Source: Tillandsia leiboldiana
Lineage: Eukaryota > Streptophyta > Magnoliopsida > Poales > Bromeliaceae
Direction of reading: 5' to 3'
Length of the DNA stretch: 64,000 bases
Assembly (NCBI GenBank): GCA_029204045.2
Contig: CM055061.1
Span: forward strand, 44,726,977 to 44,790,976
Positions 45,067 to 54,557 of this stretch are shown here, one piece after another (position 1 is the stretch's first letter; each line of letters opens with the position of its first letter). A program made the translations under genes and the position numbers. The notes under the pieces were generated by a model. That model was given only the letters and a program-made list of their open reading frames with translations, did no database searches and was not told the origin of the DNA.

Positions 45067-46341
45067 CCTGCGGGCCGGGCTGGAGCACGCGCCAGTGCGC
45101 CGGTTCCGCGCCTTCGGGCTGCGGACACGTGCGCCGGGTGCACGCCGGCCCGGTGGACCGCGCGATGCGGGGGTGGGCTGGCGCACGCGCCCGTGCGCCG
45201 GGTCCGTGCCTTCGGGCCGCGGACACGTGCGCCGGGTGCACGCCGGTTCGGTGGACCGCGTGAAGGCAGCCGTACGGGAATGAACAGTAATCTCATTTTC
45301 GTCCCCCGCGGCTCCGGTGATGACCCCGCGAACACGGCGACTGCGGCGGCGACCCCGTGAGTATGATAACGGCGGCGGCGGCGGCTTCCCGTTACCACAA
45401 AACCCACATCGCGCGACTACCGAACAACCACCACCCAAACCCTCGACCCCACAGAAATTGCACAAGAAGGGAAACAACAAGAGGGTTTACCCCCGATCGC
45501 TTACCGTGATCCCGCGAGGAAGGAGAAGGTGGATCGTCCCTCTCGTCACCAACGTGATGCTCCACGAGAGATGGATTCGCCCCCCTTTCTTTCTTCTCGT
45601 TTTACTCTCTCTCCACTAAATCGGATTTTTGAATTTCGAAAAATCCCCCCTCCGTTCAATTTCTCGAAAGGGAAAAGAAACGGGTACTACTAAAAGGGCG
45701 CTATACATATATATCCTCTCTATCCTAGGCCAAGATCTGACTCAGACTTCCTCAAAAATCGTGCAAATTACAATACACGAATCTCGGTGCACTTTACGTC
45801 ACCGGGAGCTTCAAACCCCAATTCCGGGAGATCCGTAAGTCCGATTTCAGATCCGATCGCACCGTCGTTCCTCATTTTGCGAGCTCTACTACCTAAAAAT
45901 ACGCCGAACACCGACGGTCAGCCCAGAAATTCTCGAATTTTCAACCCCCCCTAACAACTAAAAAGATTCAAATAAGACTAAAAAGGAAAATCGGAAGGTC
46001 GAGGTATTACCAAAAAAATTAAAATAAACCAATAACATAAATAACGTGAAAAAGTCTGATCGTAGAAGGGTCCCGTCCGATCGCCTCGAAAAGCGTGCTG
46101 GCCACTTAGCACGGATTCTGGTACGCAACTCAAAGGCAAACACTTTGACCCCCATTCCGGGAGATCCGTAAATCGGAATCCGAATCCGATCGCTTTGCCG
46201 TTCTCCGGTTTCCGAGCTCAAATGCAGAAAAATACTCGCGGTCCAGGCCGGTCCATTACAGAAAACACAGTGAAAAGTTTTCCTAACAATCCCGTCATAA
46301 AAAGAAGGTATACAAAGGCATTGGAATGCTAGGACTCTACA
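45067..46341 (-). repeat. 5' LTR of element B, right part
   Basis: Continues the LTR cut at 12506. Corresponds to about 6085-7367 of the left LTR and ends GGACTCTACA. Confidence 0.92.
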
Positions 46342-46995
46342 GTCCTTGTTGCGATCGCGAAAAACCGGTCACAAAATCCATGGTGATCCATTCCCATTTC
46401 CACTCCGGTATGGGCAATGGTTGTAGTTTTCCTGCCGGTCGCTGATGTTCCGCCTTCACCTGTTGGCACACTAAGCATCGTCCCACGAACTGCGTCACAT
46501 CGTTCTTTAATTTAGGCCACCAGAAGGCCTGCCTCAGGTCTCTGTACATTTTTGTACCTCTGGGATGCGCAGTGTAAGGGGCATTATGCGCTTCTGTCAG
46601 AATTTCTTTCCTCAATTCCGGAATTTCGGGCACGCAGATCCGTCCCCGGAACCCCAACACGCCGTCCGCGCCCATTACAAAATCCCCACTTGGCTCCGAG
46701 GATAACCTGTCCCGTACTTGCTGTAGTTGTGCGTCCGTCGCTTGGCATTCCGCGATCCTCTCTATCAGCGTAGGCTTTATTACTAAGGACAGAAATTTCG
46801 CAACCGCTCCTGCTGGCACTACCTCCAGTCTCAGTTGTGAGAATTGTGCAATTAGCCGATCCTGTGAGGTAAGGGCGCTTAGTGCTGTTTCCCCCGCCTG
46901 TCCCTTCCGGCTCAAGGCATCGGCCACCACGTTTGCCTTTCCGGGGTGGTAATGGATGGACAAATTGTAGTCCTTCAGTAGTTCCAACCACCGCC
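46342..46995 (-). pseudogene. Element A pol, middle piece: RNase H end and integrase zinc-binding domain
   Basis: Minus-strand frame with 'ELLKDYNLSIHYHPGKANVVADALSR' (end of RNase H, 46905-46990), a variable linker, then the integrase HHCC: 'HNAPYTAHPRGTKMYRDL' and 'CLVCQQVKAEHQ', and the first part of the core ('WITMDFVTGF', first catalytic Asp). The frame is open over the whole piece. It was cut on the left by B and on the right by solo LTR C; both joins restore the frame when the insertions and one TSD copy are removed. Function as for the piece at 3175-4181. Confidence 0.9.
46991..46995. repeat. Target-site duplication of solo LTR C, left copy (CCGCC)
   Basis: Matches 49518-49522. Confidence 0.93.
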
Positions 46996-47839
46996 TGTCA
47001 CGCCCTGGGGGTTTATTTCAGCGGAAACAATTCTCAAAAAGGTATGTATTTGGTGAGTAAATTCTTTTTTTGAAAAACCTTCTTCCCCGGTGCGTGCCCA
47101 GACCCGCCGCATACACAGAATCACTATACAAACGGACAGAGTCTCCTCTGTATATGCACGGCGTCGCGGCTAGTACAACATCCAAACACAGTCATCAATT
47201 CAATCACAACAGTTTCTAACATACACACATTCACAAACACTGAATAAATCTCACGGCCGGTCAGTTTGAAAGGATAAATCCACCATTGTTGAAACGGCGC
47301 CCACCCGGCACCCAGAATTTGAAAACCAGTTTCGAAAGCAACATAAATCCACAGGTTTTAGAAAACAGTGCCCACACGACACTTAGGTTTTGAAATCCAT
47401 TTTCACAATCCATAAATCCACAGGGTTTTGAAAATGATGCCCACACGACACCCCAGTTTTGAAAACAGTTTTCGCAATCTTTTCTTTCGTTTTCTTTTTT
47501 TTTTTTCTTAAAGCGGCCAACAGAGATGAAAGGAAATTAAATAAATAATTAGGAACCATGCCGACATCCACACAGACCCCACGAGGGTATCGAGAACCAC
47601 ACCACAGTCTACAAATAGTAAATGAAATGCAAAAGAAAGGAGAAAGTACAGTCCGGGGTCTCCAGGGACCCAGAAACTCCTGCCTCGGCCTCACCGTCGC
47701 CTAACTCTCCCCCCTGTAGGACCCTGTCACGAAGTGGGGAGTCAGCGACAAAGTAATAATAATAATAAAGCAGGAAAAAGTAGTAAAGCCAACCGTAAAG
47801 CTATCCGGAGCAACCACCCTCCCAAGAGGGAAAAGATAA

Positions 47840-48055
47840 GACGAACACCTGTAAACCTGCAATACCCAACCACGTCGGACAACTAACCCGACGGGTCGCC
47901 TGTAACCCTGCGATACCCGACCACGTCGGACAACTAAACCGACGGGCCGCCTGTAACCCTGCGATACCCGACCACGCCGGACAACTAAACCGACGGGTCG
48001 CCTGTACCCCTGCAATACCCGACCACGTTGGACAACTAAACCGACGGGTCGCACC
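47840..48055. repeat. 51-bp tandem repeat in LTR C (about 4 units)
   Basis: 'gacgggtcgcctgtaa' and variants start at 47890, 47941, 47992 and 48043, an exact 51-bp period; 'gataccc' and 'ccacg' recur in each unit. Confidence 0.92.
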
Positions 48056-48240
48056 GCTCACACCTTGGCGCATCAAAACCCCACAACTACAGGGGCCCCA
48101 CTACGTCACCTCGTGGGTATACAAGGGTCATAGACCACTTTTCCAAAAAAGCGCACCCTTTGCGGTGGCCAAACCGCGGATGCGCGTGCTGCTGCCTCGA
48201 GCAAAGTAACCAAGAATACCGTACCACATCAAGAAACGAG

Positions 48241-48385
48241 AACCATAGAGACTATCATCTACACATAGTCAGATAACAAGAACCATAGAGACTATCATCT
48301 ACATATAGTCAGAAAACAAGAACCATAGAGACTATCATCTATATATAGTCAGATAACAAGAACCATAGAGACTATCATCTACAAT
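48241..48385. repeat. 40-bp tandem repeat in LTR C (3.6 units)
   Basis: 'aaccatagagactatcatct' starts at 48241, 48281, 48321 and 48361, an exact 40-bp period. Confidence 0.95.
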
Positions 48386-49517
48386 ACCCCAGTTAAATGC
48401 ACACATAGTGTCAGTTACAAAAGTCGGAATTGCCATGCTAAGTCTCCAAATAAAAACCCACCTCAGCGGTGGGCCGCGTGGCCTGGCGCACGCGTTCGTG
48501 CACCGGGTCCGTGCCCCTGGGCCCGGGAGCCGTGCGCCGGGTGCACGCCGGGCCCAATGGACCGCGCGGCCTGGAGCACGCCTTCATGCGCGCGGTCCGC
48601 GCCCCTGGGCCCGGGAGCCGTGCGCCTGGTGCACGCCGGGTCCCGTGGACCGCGCGGCGGCCTGGCCGTACCGTGTGAACAGTGCCGCCCTCTTTTGCCC
48701 CCCCGCGGCTCCGATTTCGACCCCGCGACCCCGGCGACTGCGGCGACGACCCCGTCGACACGATAACGGCGGCGGCGGCCTCCCGTTCAACATCTCGTAT
48801 CGTCCGCAACACCGACGAAAAAGGAAAACCCCATACCGAAAAGAAAGGAAAAACCTGAACCGCTCACCTCATTTTCGCCGGTACGGGAGGAAGGAGGAGG
48901 ATCGTCCCGCTCTCGTTCGCCGGATTCCGCCGGAAGTGCGATCGTCCTTCCTTCTCCCCGTCTCGTCGCCTCGGTTCTTCACGCCAACCGATGGAGGGGA
49001 AAAAGCTAGGGGTCGGGTTTCTCGCACGCGCTCGGGTGGGAACTACGCACCGGAATGAGAAGTGGGAACAAACCCTACGCCCCCAACCAAAAATGTAAAA
49101 TGATCGTCCGAATGAGAATGGGGGTGGGCTTGCACCCTAAACCCCCATATTCGAAACTTAGTGATCGGGTGCGGATCAGGGTCCACTTACCTCAAAAAGC
49201 GTGCCGATCTCCCACACGCTTTCTGATGCACCCGGGACCGCTGGTTTACCTCGAAAAGCGTCCCGATCGCCCGCACGAGTTTTGATGCAGCCGAAACCGC
49301 TGGTAACCTTCCGAAATTTATTCTGGTAGATCCCGGGGTCGGAATTCGAATTCGATCGCGCCACCGTTCTCCGTTTTGCGAGCTTTATTGCCTAAAAATA
49401 CCCGCGAGCCCCGACGGTCCGCCCAGAAACAAAGAATTTTTAGCCCACCCTCCGGACCCCTAAAAGGGATGCGGAAAACTAAAAACTAAAAAACCCATTT
49501 TACATGTGGTTACTACA

Positions 49518-49545
49518 CCGCCGTTGCCGTAAGTTCAATTCGTTT
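49518..49545 (-). pseudogene. Element A pol, 28-bp piece between C and D
   Basis: Minus strand encodes the 'ELNLRQRR' box of gypsy RNase H and joins in frame to 46342-46995 across solo LTR C. It is cut on the right by copia D. The final CGTTT (49541-49545) would be the left TSD of D; its partner is outside the window. Confidence 0.82.
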
Positions 49546-49684
49546 TGTTGGGTTATGTATAATTGGATCTAAATAGGGGAAAAAACACCTAGAGGGGGGT
49601 GAATAGGTGTAAACAATAAACACTCAAAAATCTTTACGATATAAAACCCAATGCGGAAAAATCAATAACACGCAGAGATTTTTA

Positions 49685-49718
49685 CGTGGAAAACTCCAAA
49701 CCGGAGTAAAAAACCACG
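49685..49718 (-). other. Two-step hairpin near the LTR D terminus
   Basis: Outer arms CGTGG/CCACG and inner arms CTCC/GGAG. Element H has the same structure at 58961-58992, with inner loop AATCCA, the loop of the array described next. Confidence 0.65.
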
Positions 49719-49846
49719 GGACCGATAACACGGTGAAATCCACTAGAATTATAACACGTACAAAGGTGATATACCGTACTCACAGACGACTCAACCTTTT
49801 TCCATACGCTCCTAGTTGATCTTCTCCGCTCGCTCCGCAACGCTTC

Positions 49847-50023
49847 TCGAATCCACGATCTGCGTCCAACGCTGAATCCACAGCGTCCAACATCGACTCC
49901 ACGACGTCCGACCGAATCCACGGTCTTCACCCAGTAGCACGCTTCGAATCCACGAACGTACCTCGCTTCGAATCCACGAGAGCGGTAGCACCTTGAATCC
50001 ACAAGGCCACGCGAGTCCACGCG
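49847..50023 (-). other. Array of eight hairpins with constant loop (LTR D)
   Basis: Eight copies of AATCCA (two as ACTCCA/AGTCCA) are each enclosed by arms that differ from copy to copy but pair with each other: TCG/CGA, ACGCTG/CAGCGT, TCG/CGA, GACCG/CGGTC, ACG(C)TTCG/CGAACGT, CGCTTCG/CGA(G)AGCG, CCTTG/CAAGG, CGCG/CGCG (bulges in brackets). Copies start about every 20-25 bp. By position the array lies in the RNA about 240-420 bases after the expected start site, so it belongs to the untranslated leader. In the element RNA the loop reads UGGAUU. Confidence 0.8.
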
Positions 50024-50290
50024 CCGATTTTGGGAAATCGTTGTTTTTGGGTGGTGATGATCCGCCGAATACTTAGATTAGAAATAGATCGGAAATACCA
50101 TCTAAGTATTCATTAATTTGATTCTACTCAAAATCTGAGTTTGGAAAACCTAGAATCAAACTAATAAAATAGATGAAGAAACATAGAATTAAATCTAGTA
50201 TTCCCTTTCTTCTCTATTTGTGGAATTTTCTATTTCGGTCGTATTTTATTCCATTTTTCGTCGTTGCCCTAAAAGATGAATTAAAGGGTC

Positions 50291-50650
50291 TATTTATAGG
50301 TTAGAAACCATTGGAAGAGGATAAGAATCAAAAACTAACCTTTTATGGTATTTCACAGGACGGCGATCCGGATCGGATTTAGGCGATCCGGATTGCAGTA
50401 ACGAGACAGACAGTTTCCAGAAAAACAAAGGTTCGGGATCCGGATCGAAGTGCCTGATCCGGATCGTTCATACAATTTACCAAACACTAATGTTTGGGAT
50501 CTGGATTGAACTGCCTGATCCGGATCGTTCATAAATTACGGTAACAACCAGTGTTCGGGATCCGGATCAAAGGAGGCTACGATCCGGATTGAATTTGCGT
50601 ATGAACTAACACCCTTCGGGATCCGGATCGAAGTGTCTGATCCGGATCCT
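50291..50650 (-). promoter_or_regulatory. LTR D promoter: TATA box and five pairs of ATCCGGAT palindromes
   Basis: Minus strand CTATAAATAGACCC is the TATA box. Upstream of it (to the right) the palindrome centres are 50369.5/50389.5, 50441.5/50460.5, 50502.5/50521.5, 50563.5/50585.5 and 50624.5/50643.5, so pairs are 19-22 bp apart and separated by 39-52 bp. One copy (50502) is mutated to GATCTGGAT. Palindrome-rich LTRs have been described in maize Sireviruses with another motif. Confidence 0.85.
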
Positions 50651-50875
50651 GAACATGTCCCATGTCCAGTTTTTGATTTTTATGCAATTAGAAATTCATC
50701 CAAGTGTTTCTACACTATAAGAAGTATTCGGATCACCAAAGATAATTAGTTAAACATATATGATCCTTTTGAATTCTTCTTTCTTGAGATTGAGTTACAT
50801 GATCCAACCTTCTTTATCTTCAATCTTCAAGACGTAACCGAATTCACGAAATACGCCAACTCAAATTCCGTAACA

Positions 50876-50890
50876 ATCTCCCCCTTTGGC
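50876..50890 (-). other. Polypurine tract of element D
   Basis: Minus strand reads GCCAAAGGGGGAGAT directly before the 3' LTR. A second copy-like tract 'AAAAAGGGGGAGAG' is at about 51399-51412. Confidence 0.85.
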
Positions 50891-51538
50891 GGTTTCGTGA
50901 CAAAACACAAATCCACTCAAGAAAATTCAAAAAGATATTTTTGTTGATATCACCATACAACAAAAATTTACAATGAGATCCAAATAAAGATAGATACATG
51001 AGTTAAACTCCTAAAATAGACTATAGACTTAGACATCTGTACTCTCTGCAAAAAGAAATCATTCTTGACAAAAGAAATCGTTAGATACCTCAAGAATTTT
51101 ATGTCATTCAAAAACCACACACAGAGATGAAGTTTATACTCATTTATACTTACCATGACATTTATACATTCAGATATGTAATTGGATCATAGTTAAAATC
51201 CAATATATCTTCTATGCATTCAAAATCCAAATGTCACAAAATTGTTAGTCAACATCAACTTGTTAGTTATATTACATGCCCAAATAGTTAGCAAATAGTT
51301 AGTCGAGGCTGCATGCAATCACAAAAGAAAAAACCAAAAGTTGAAGTTATACTTACCTTCATGGTTCACAACTGGACATTGTTCAACTGTTCTAATATTC
51401 TCTCCCCCTTTTTGTCACAAACTTTAGCCAAAATTACCAAAATGGAGAGAAATGTTAACAAGTTCAAGAACCAAAAATGTGAGAACTAAAAGCAAAAAAC
51501 TAAAACTTAACCAAAGGAAGGAATTAGAGGGATAAGGA
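50891..51538 (-). other. AT-rich 3' untranslated region of element D
   Basis: About 650 bp between the third gene and the 3' LTR. Contains one extra polypurine-like tract and otherwise A/T-rich sequence. No reading frame or repeat that I would support. Confidence 0.6.
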
Positions 51539-52984
51539 TTACTCAGATTCATCCGAACTGATGCAGCCGAGTATTTGGAAGATTTTTTTTAATCGTTTGT
51601 TCATGGATGACTGCTTCTTGTTGACCTTTTTTATTTCTTCCTTTACTTCAATAAGTTCATTCGATATGCGTTCTTGCTCGTTGGAGAGCCGTTGCTGTTC
51701 TTTAAAAATAGAGGTAACCGATGCATCATCATCGGATGTTGATGGAGGTGCTTGTTGTGCTGCATGTGCTGGTGGGACTGGAGGTGGTGCTGCTGGTGCC
51801 GAGGTTGTTGCTTGTTGTTGAGCTCTTCGTCGGTGAGGAGGTGATGGGGGCTCATCTTGTTTTGTTGAGAGAGACTTTACAATAGTTGTTTCATTGATCG
51901 TTCCTAGACTGTGCATGTAGGAACTCGCACTTGTGTCAACTTTAAATTTTCGAAAAATACGCATAATGATCATTGGATAGGGAAGTCTCTCTGAGGGGTG
52001 AGCATGTTCCACATAACGTGCCATCCTTGACCAGATGACGTAAGGAATGTTTAAGTTTGCTCCCATTGCCGCTGTGGGGTTTCCAAGAAGATAAAGGAAT
52101 AACATCCAATCCCACCGAAGAACCTTTGTATTCATATTTGGAAGGACGTTATAACAAACAATGACGTTCAAGTAGCGATACTCTGGTCGAAGCTCTTTTG
52201 AAAAGATAGAGTTTCCTGCCGACAGAGTATCTGGAAGACAGATTCCATCAACTACCACTCTCCAGGAGTTGGTGGTGAAGATTTGACTCTTCAGATAATG
52301 AGCCCCATCAGCTCTGGCCGTCATTCCTAACGCCTCTCCAATCAGTTGAGGGGTTACTTTAATCTTAACATTCTTAACCAATGTTTGAAATTCTCGACGT
52401 CCGCTCTCCTGATCAACTAGATAGCAAGCATTTTGATAAAACATCCTTACTGAGTGAAGACAATACCCAGTGGTCTCGGGGAAATTGCAAATGGGAGCAA
52501 GACCTGTCTGGTCATACAAAGTCCCAAATAGCGGAGATCGTTCCTTCAAGGCTTTGACATTAACATGTCTTTCGCCAATGCATTCCCTGTTCTCAAAATC
52601 CTTTATCCTAGCAGAGCTGATAAAGTCTTGTGGAGGAGGCTGGCTAGCAACTGGTTCCTCAATGGAAATTCCTCGAGCACTTCCTCTCTTGCGGGCAACA
52701 CTTTTTCTTTTTGTTTTCATAGGAGTTTCTTCCATTGGAGCTTTTCCTTTTTCAGCAGCAGTGGGCGGAGCCTTTGCCTTTGATGTCTCTGCAGGGGCTT
52801 TCCCTTTCGAAGCAGTGGGAGTAGTTGCTTCAACTTGAAGCTCATCCCAATCAATGGATTCCGTCTAAGAGTCCGTATCGGAATCATCGTTTGTTTTCTT
52901 CGCCCTTTTTGCTTTCTTGGGCTTGATAGTATCTCTTGTATGAACCATAGCAGCCAGAAGAAAGATGATCCAGGTGATCACCAT
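51539..52984 (-). pseudogene. Third gene of element D: putative plant transposon protein with coiled coil
   Basis: The open part (51539-52735 from its first internal Met) encodes 398 residues. Residues 55-270 form a globular domain with 'LVKNVKIKVTPQLIGEALGM', 'LRWDWMLFLYLLGN' and 'RLPYPMIIMRIFRKFKV', which resembles the 'putative plant transposon protein' domain (Pfam Transposase_32, by memory) found after pol in some Sirevirus-type elements. Residues 295-335 are Pro/Ala/Gln-rich and 342-388 look like a coiled coil. The same frame continues upstream to Met codons at 52946-52948 and 52982-52984, with a basic 'KPKKAKRAKK' segment, and is broken once by TAG at 52865-52867. No convincing membrane segment, except a short hydrophobic run if the first Met is used. 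Its function is unknown; it is sometimes called envelope-like. Confidence 0.72.
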
Positions 52985-53015
52985 TGCTACAAGTTCCTTG
53001 TGAGAAATAAGGTCC

Positions 53016-53397
53016 TGTGGGCAACAACTCAAGAACACGAAAAATTGTTAATTTTCAAAAAATTTGAAAAATTGTACCCAAACAATCATTATCGTGTAGA
53101 GAGACTAAGAATCAAATTAGTTTTGCAAAAAGAATTTTAAAAATAGATCAATCGCATGATTTTTGAAAATTCCCATTATATGCCCTAAAACCGAAATTTT
53201 TGAAATCGAAGGCCAAAAATCCGTTTATAATTAGAATACCTAGCATATAATCAAAACTAATCTACCCAGAGTTCTTATTTCAAAAGAAATTTGATCAAAA
53301 ACTATCCACAAACGAAAAAGATGCAGAAATTTCATCGCGTTTTGAGGAAGAATATGAAAAACTATGAAAAACCGAGATTTTGATCAATAAAACTTAC
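53016..53397 (-). other. Likely leader intron upstream of the third gene of D
   Basis: On the minus strand a strong donor (CTAA/GTAAGT, GT at 53397-53396) and an acceptor (TTGCCCACAG/GAC, AG at 53016-53015) bound 382-383 AT-rich bases without a usable frame. Removing it would put the expected transcript start about 70-120 bases ahead of the Met at 52984. Prediction from splice consensus only. Confidence 0.5.
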
Positions 53398-53514
53398 TTA
53401 GAATCGAAGAACTTGAGTTTGTAAGCTTTCAAGACGGATGAATTCTAGAGAGAGAAGCTCTGGAGACTTTTGAACAAAAGATTGAAGTAAAAAGAAATCA
53501 AAACCCTTTTGTTC

Positions 53515-53622
53515 TATATAAAACCCTAGCCGCGATCCGGATCAGTTCGTGAATCCGATCCGGATCGGCTACCCGCAGAGAATGCCTGCGTTCGGGATCC
53601 GGATCGGCTTGTACAATCCGGA
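53515..53622 (-). promoter_or_regulatory. Putative internal promoter of element D (LTR-like module)
   Basis: Minus strand reads TTTTATATAGAAC (TATA at 53515-53522). Upstream are four copies of the ATCCGGAT palindrome in two pairs (centres 53538.5/53561.5 and 53600.5/53619.5), the motif and pair spacing of the LTR promoter. No copies are found elsewhere in the interior. It sits about 0.55 kb upstream of the third gene and far downstream of pol, so it probably drives that gene. Confidence 0.65.
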
Positions 53623-53957
53623 TCGGCTCCAACTTTTTTTTCAGAAAAATTCAGAAAAATTCTAGAAAATCCAGAAAAAGATTGTAAGCACTTTTGTGTA
53701 TCAACTTTAAATGAAAATCATCATTTCATACAACAAGAAATAGATTATGCCAAATCTATCAATAACATCCAACAAATGAAACGAAAATTTATAAAAATTA
53801 AATCCCTTAAAGTTGAACAACTTCAATCACATCTAACATGATCTTATGAGTAATGCCTTTATCAAATCATCAATTTGGTAAAGAAAATGAAATACCAAGA
53901 TCAATAGATGTCTGAAATCCCAGATAAGTTAGATAATATATCTAGTCAATTTATTGA

Positions 53958-54215
53958 AGAGAGTGGCTCTTTGAGCATCTTTCATTAAAATTTCCACCTT
54001 ATACCAACCTTCAAATTTTGACAGAGTCAAGTATTTCAACATGCATTTTATTTAATCAAACTTGAAAAACCTTGCTTGGTATACATGTGGTAGCTACACA
54101 CAGTACTCGGACGACCGAGGTGGTAGCTCTTTCCTCCATGTGGTGGTAGTTTTCACACTCCTCATTGGGATGTAACTCTTTCCACATCTTTTGAGCATAA
54201 CACTTCTTTGACTCC
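53958..54215 (-). other. Conserved noncoding block downstream of pol (element D)
   Basis: Highly similar to 61185-61440 in element H: 'ggctctttgagcatctttca', 'ccaccttataccaacc', 'acatgtggtagct', 'gacgaccg.ggtgg.agctctttcc' and 'catgtggtggtagttttcacactcct' recur in the same order. Small indels not in multiples of three argue against coding. The stretches before and after it (53623-53957 and 54216-54557) are AT-rich with nothing else recognised. Confidence 0.75.
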
Positions 54216-54557
54216 CCCTCAATTGGCTATCAATTATTTAAGATATAAAGTATTCAACCAAATATTGATCTCGATTTCATACTCGACTAAATAGTCAAAT
54301 AAGATAAAAACTATACCAAGAGATCATTGAGAGAGAAATTGACTTTGATCAAAACAAAGATGATTTAATTCACATAAATGATCATTGCATCAAATGAATT
54401 ATTATGATATCCAAAGCATAATAAATTTCTAAACATATAAAAAGAAGCAGTTAAAGTCAATAAAACTAATGCTCAATTAATGTTCTATGTCTAAGCATAG
54501 ATAATGAACAAAAACACAAAAACAAAACCTAACCTAAACAAGAGTTTCAAAAAGAGG

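Larger units (their letters stand above)
4187..46341 (-). mobile_element. Gypsy element B, inserted in element A pol
   Basis: Minus-strand element: 3' LTR 4187-7367, interior 7368-10612, 5' LTR 10613-12506 plus 45067-46341 (split by element E). Both outer ends read TGTCACG...CTACA and are flanked by GTCCT. LTR lengths are 3181 and 3169 bp. By eye the first 480 bp differ at about 14 positions, making it the oldest of the complete insertions. The interior holds only decayed pol pieces, so B cannot encode its own proteins. Confidence 0.93.
46996..49517 (-). mobile_element. Solo LTR C (gypsy, related to LTRs A and B)
   Basis: 2522 bp from TGTCACGCCC to TACTACA, flanked by CCGCC, with no interior or second LTR. 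A solo LTR forms when the two LTRs of one element recombine. Orientation is inferred from similarity of its left end to the minus-strand LTRs A and B. It holds 67-70 bp-type units (47274-47480), a 51-bp tandem repeat and a 40-bp tandem repeat, and a GC-rich part (48470-48780). Open frames in the GC-rich part are not genes. Confidence 0.92.
178..49545 (-). mobile_element. Gypsy element A (Tekay/Del-like chromovirus), interrupted by B, C and D
   Basis: The element lies on the minus strand. It starts with its 3' LTR on the left and shows pol in three pieces: the C-terminal half at 3175-4181, the RNase H to integrase-core piece at 46342-46995, and a 28-bp piece at 49518-49545. Removing B (4187-46341 plus one TSD) and solo LTR C (46996-49517 plus one TSD) puts the pieces back in order and in frame, which proves these were insertions into one gene. 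The rest of A (RT, protease, gag, 5' LTR) lies to the right of copia D and outside the window. Confidence 0.9.
49546..50875 (-). repeat. 3' LTR of element D
   Basis: 1330 bp, TGTTGGG...GTAACA on the plus strand. Same family as the LTR of H (58817-60209). Reading on the minus strand: U3 with ten ATCCGGAT-type palindromes, TATA box (50291-50298), then a transcribed part with the hairpin array. No gene. Confidence 0.93.

Noticed and set aside
46996..49517. 5' LTR of element A
   Set aside because: It interrupts the A pol frame, is flanked by its own TSD CCGCC, and pol resumes in frame beyond it, so it is an independent solo LTR.
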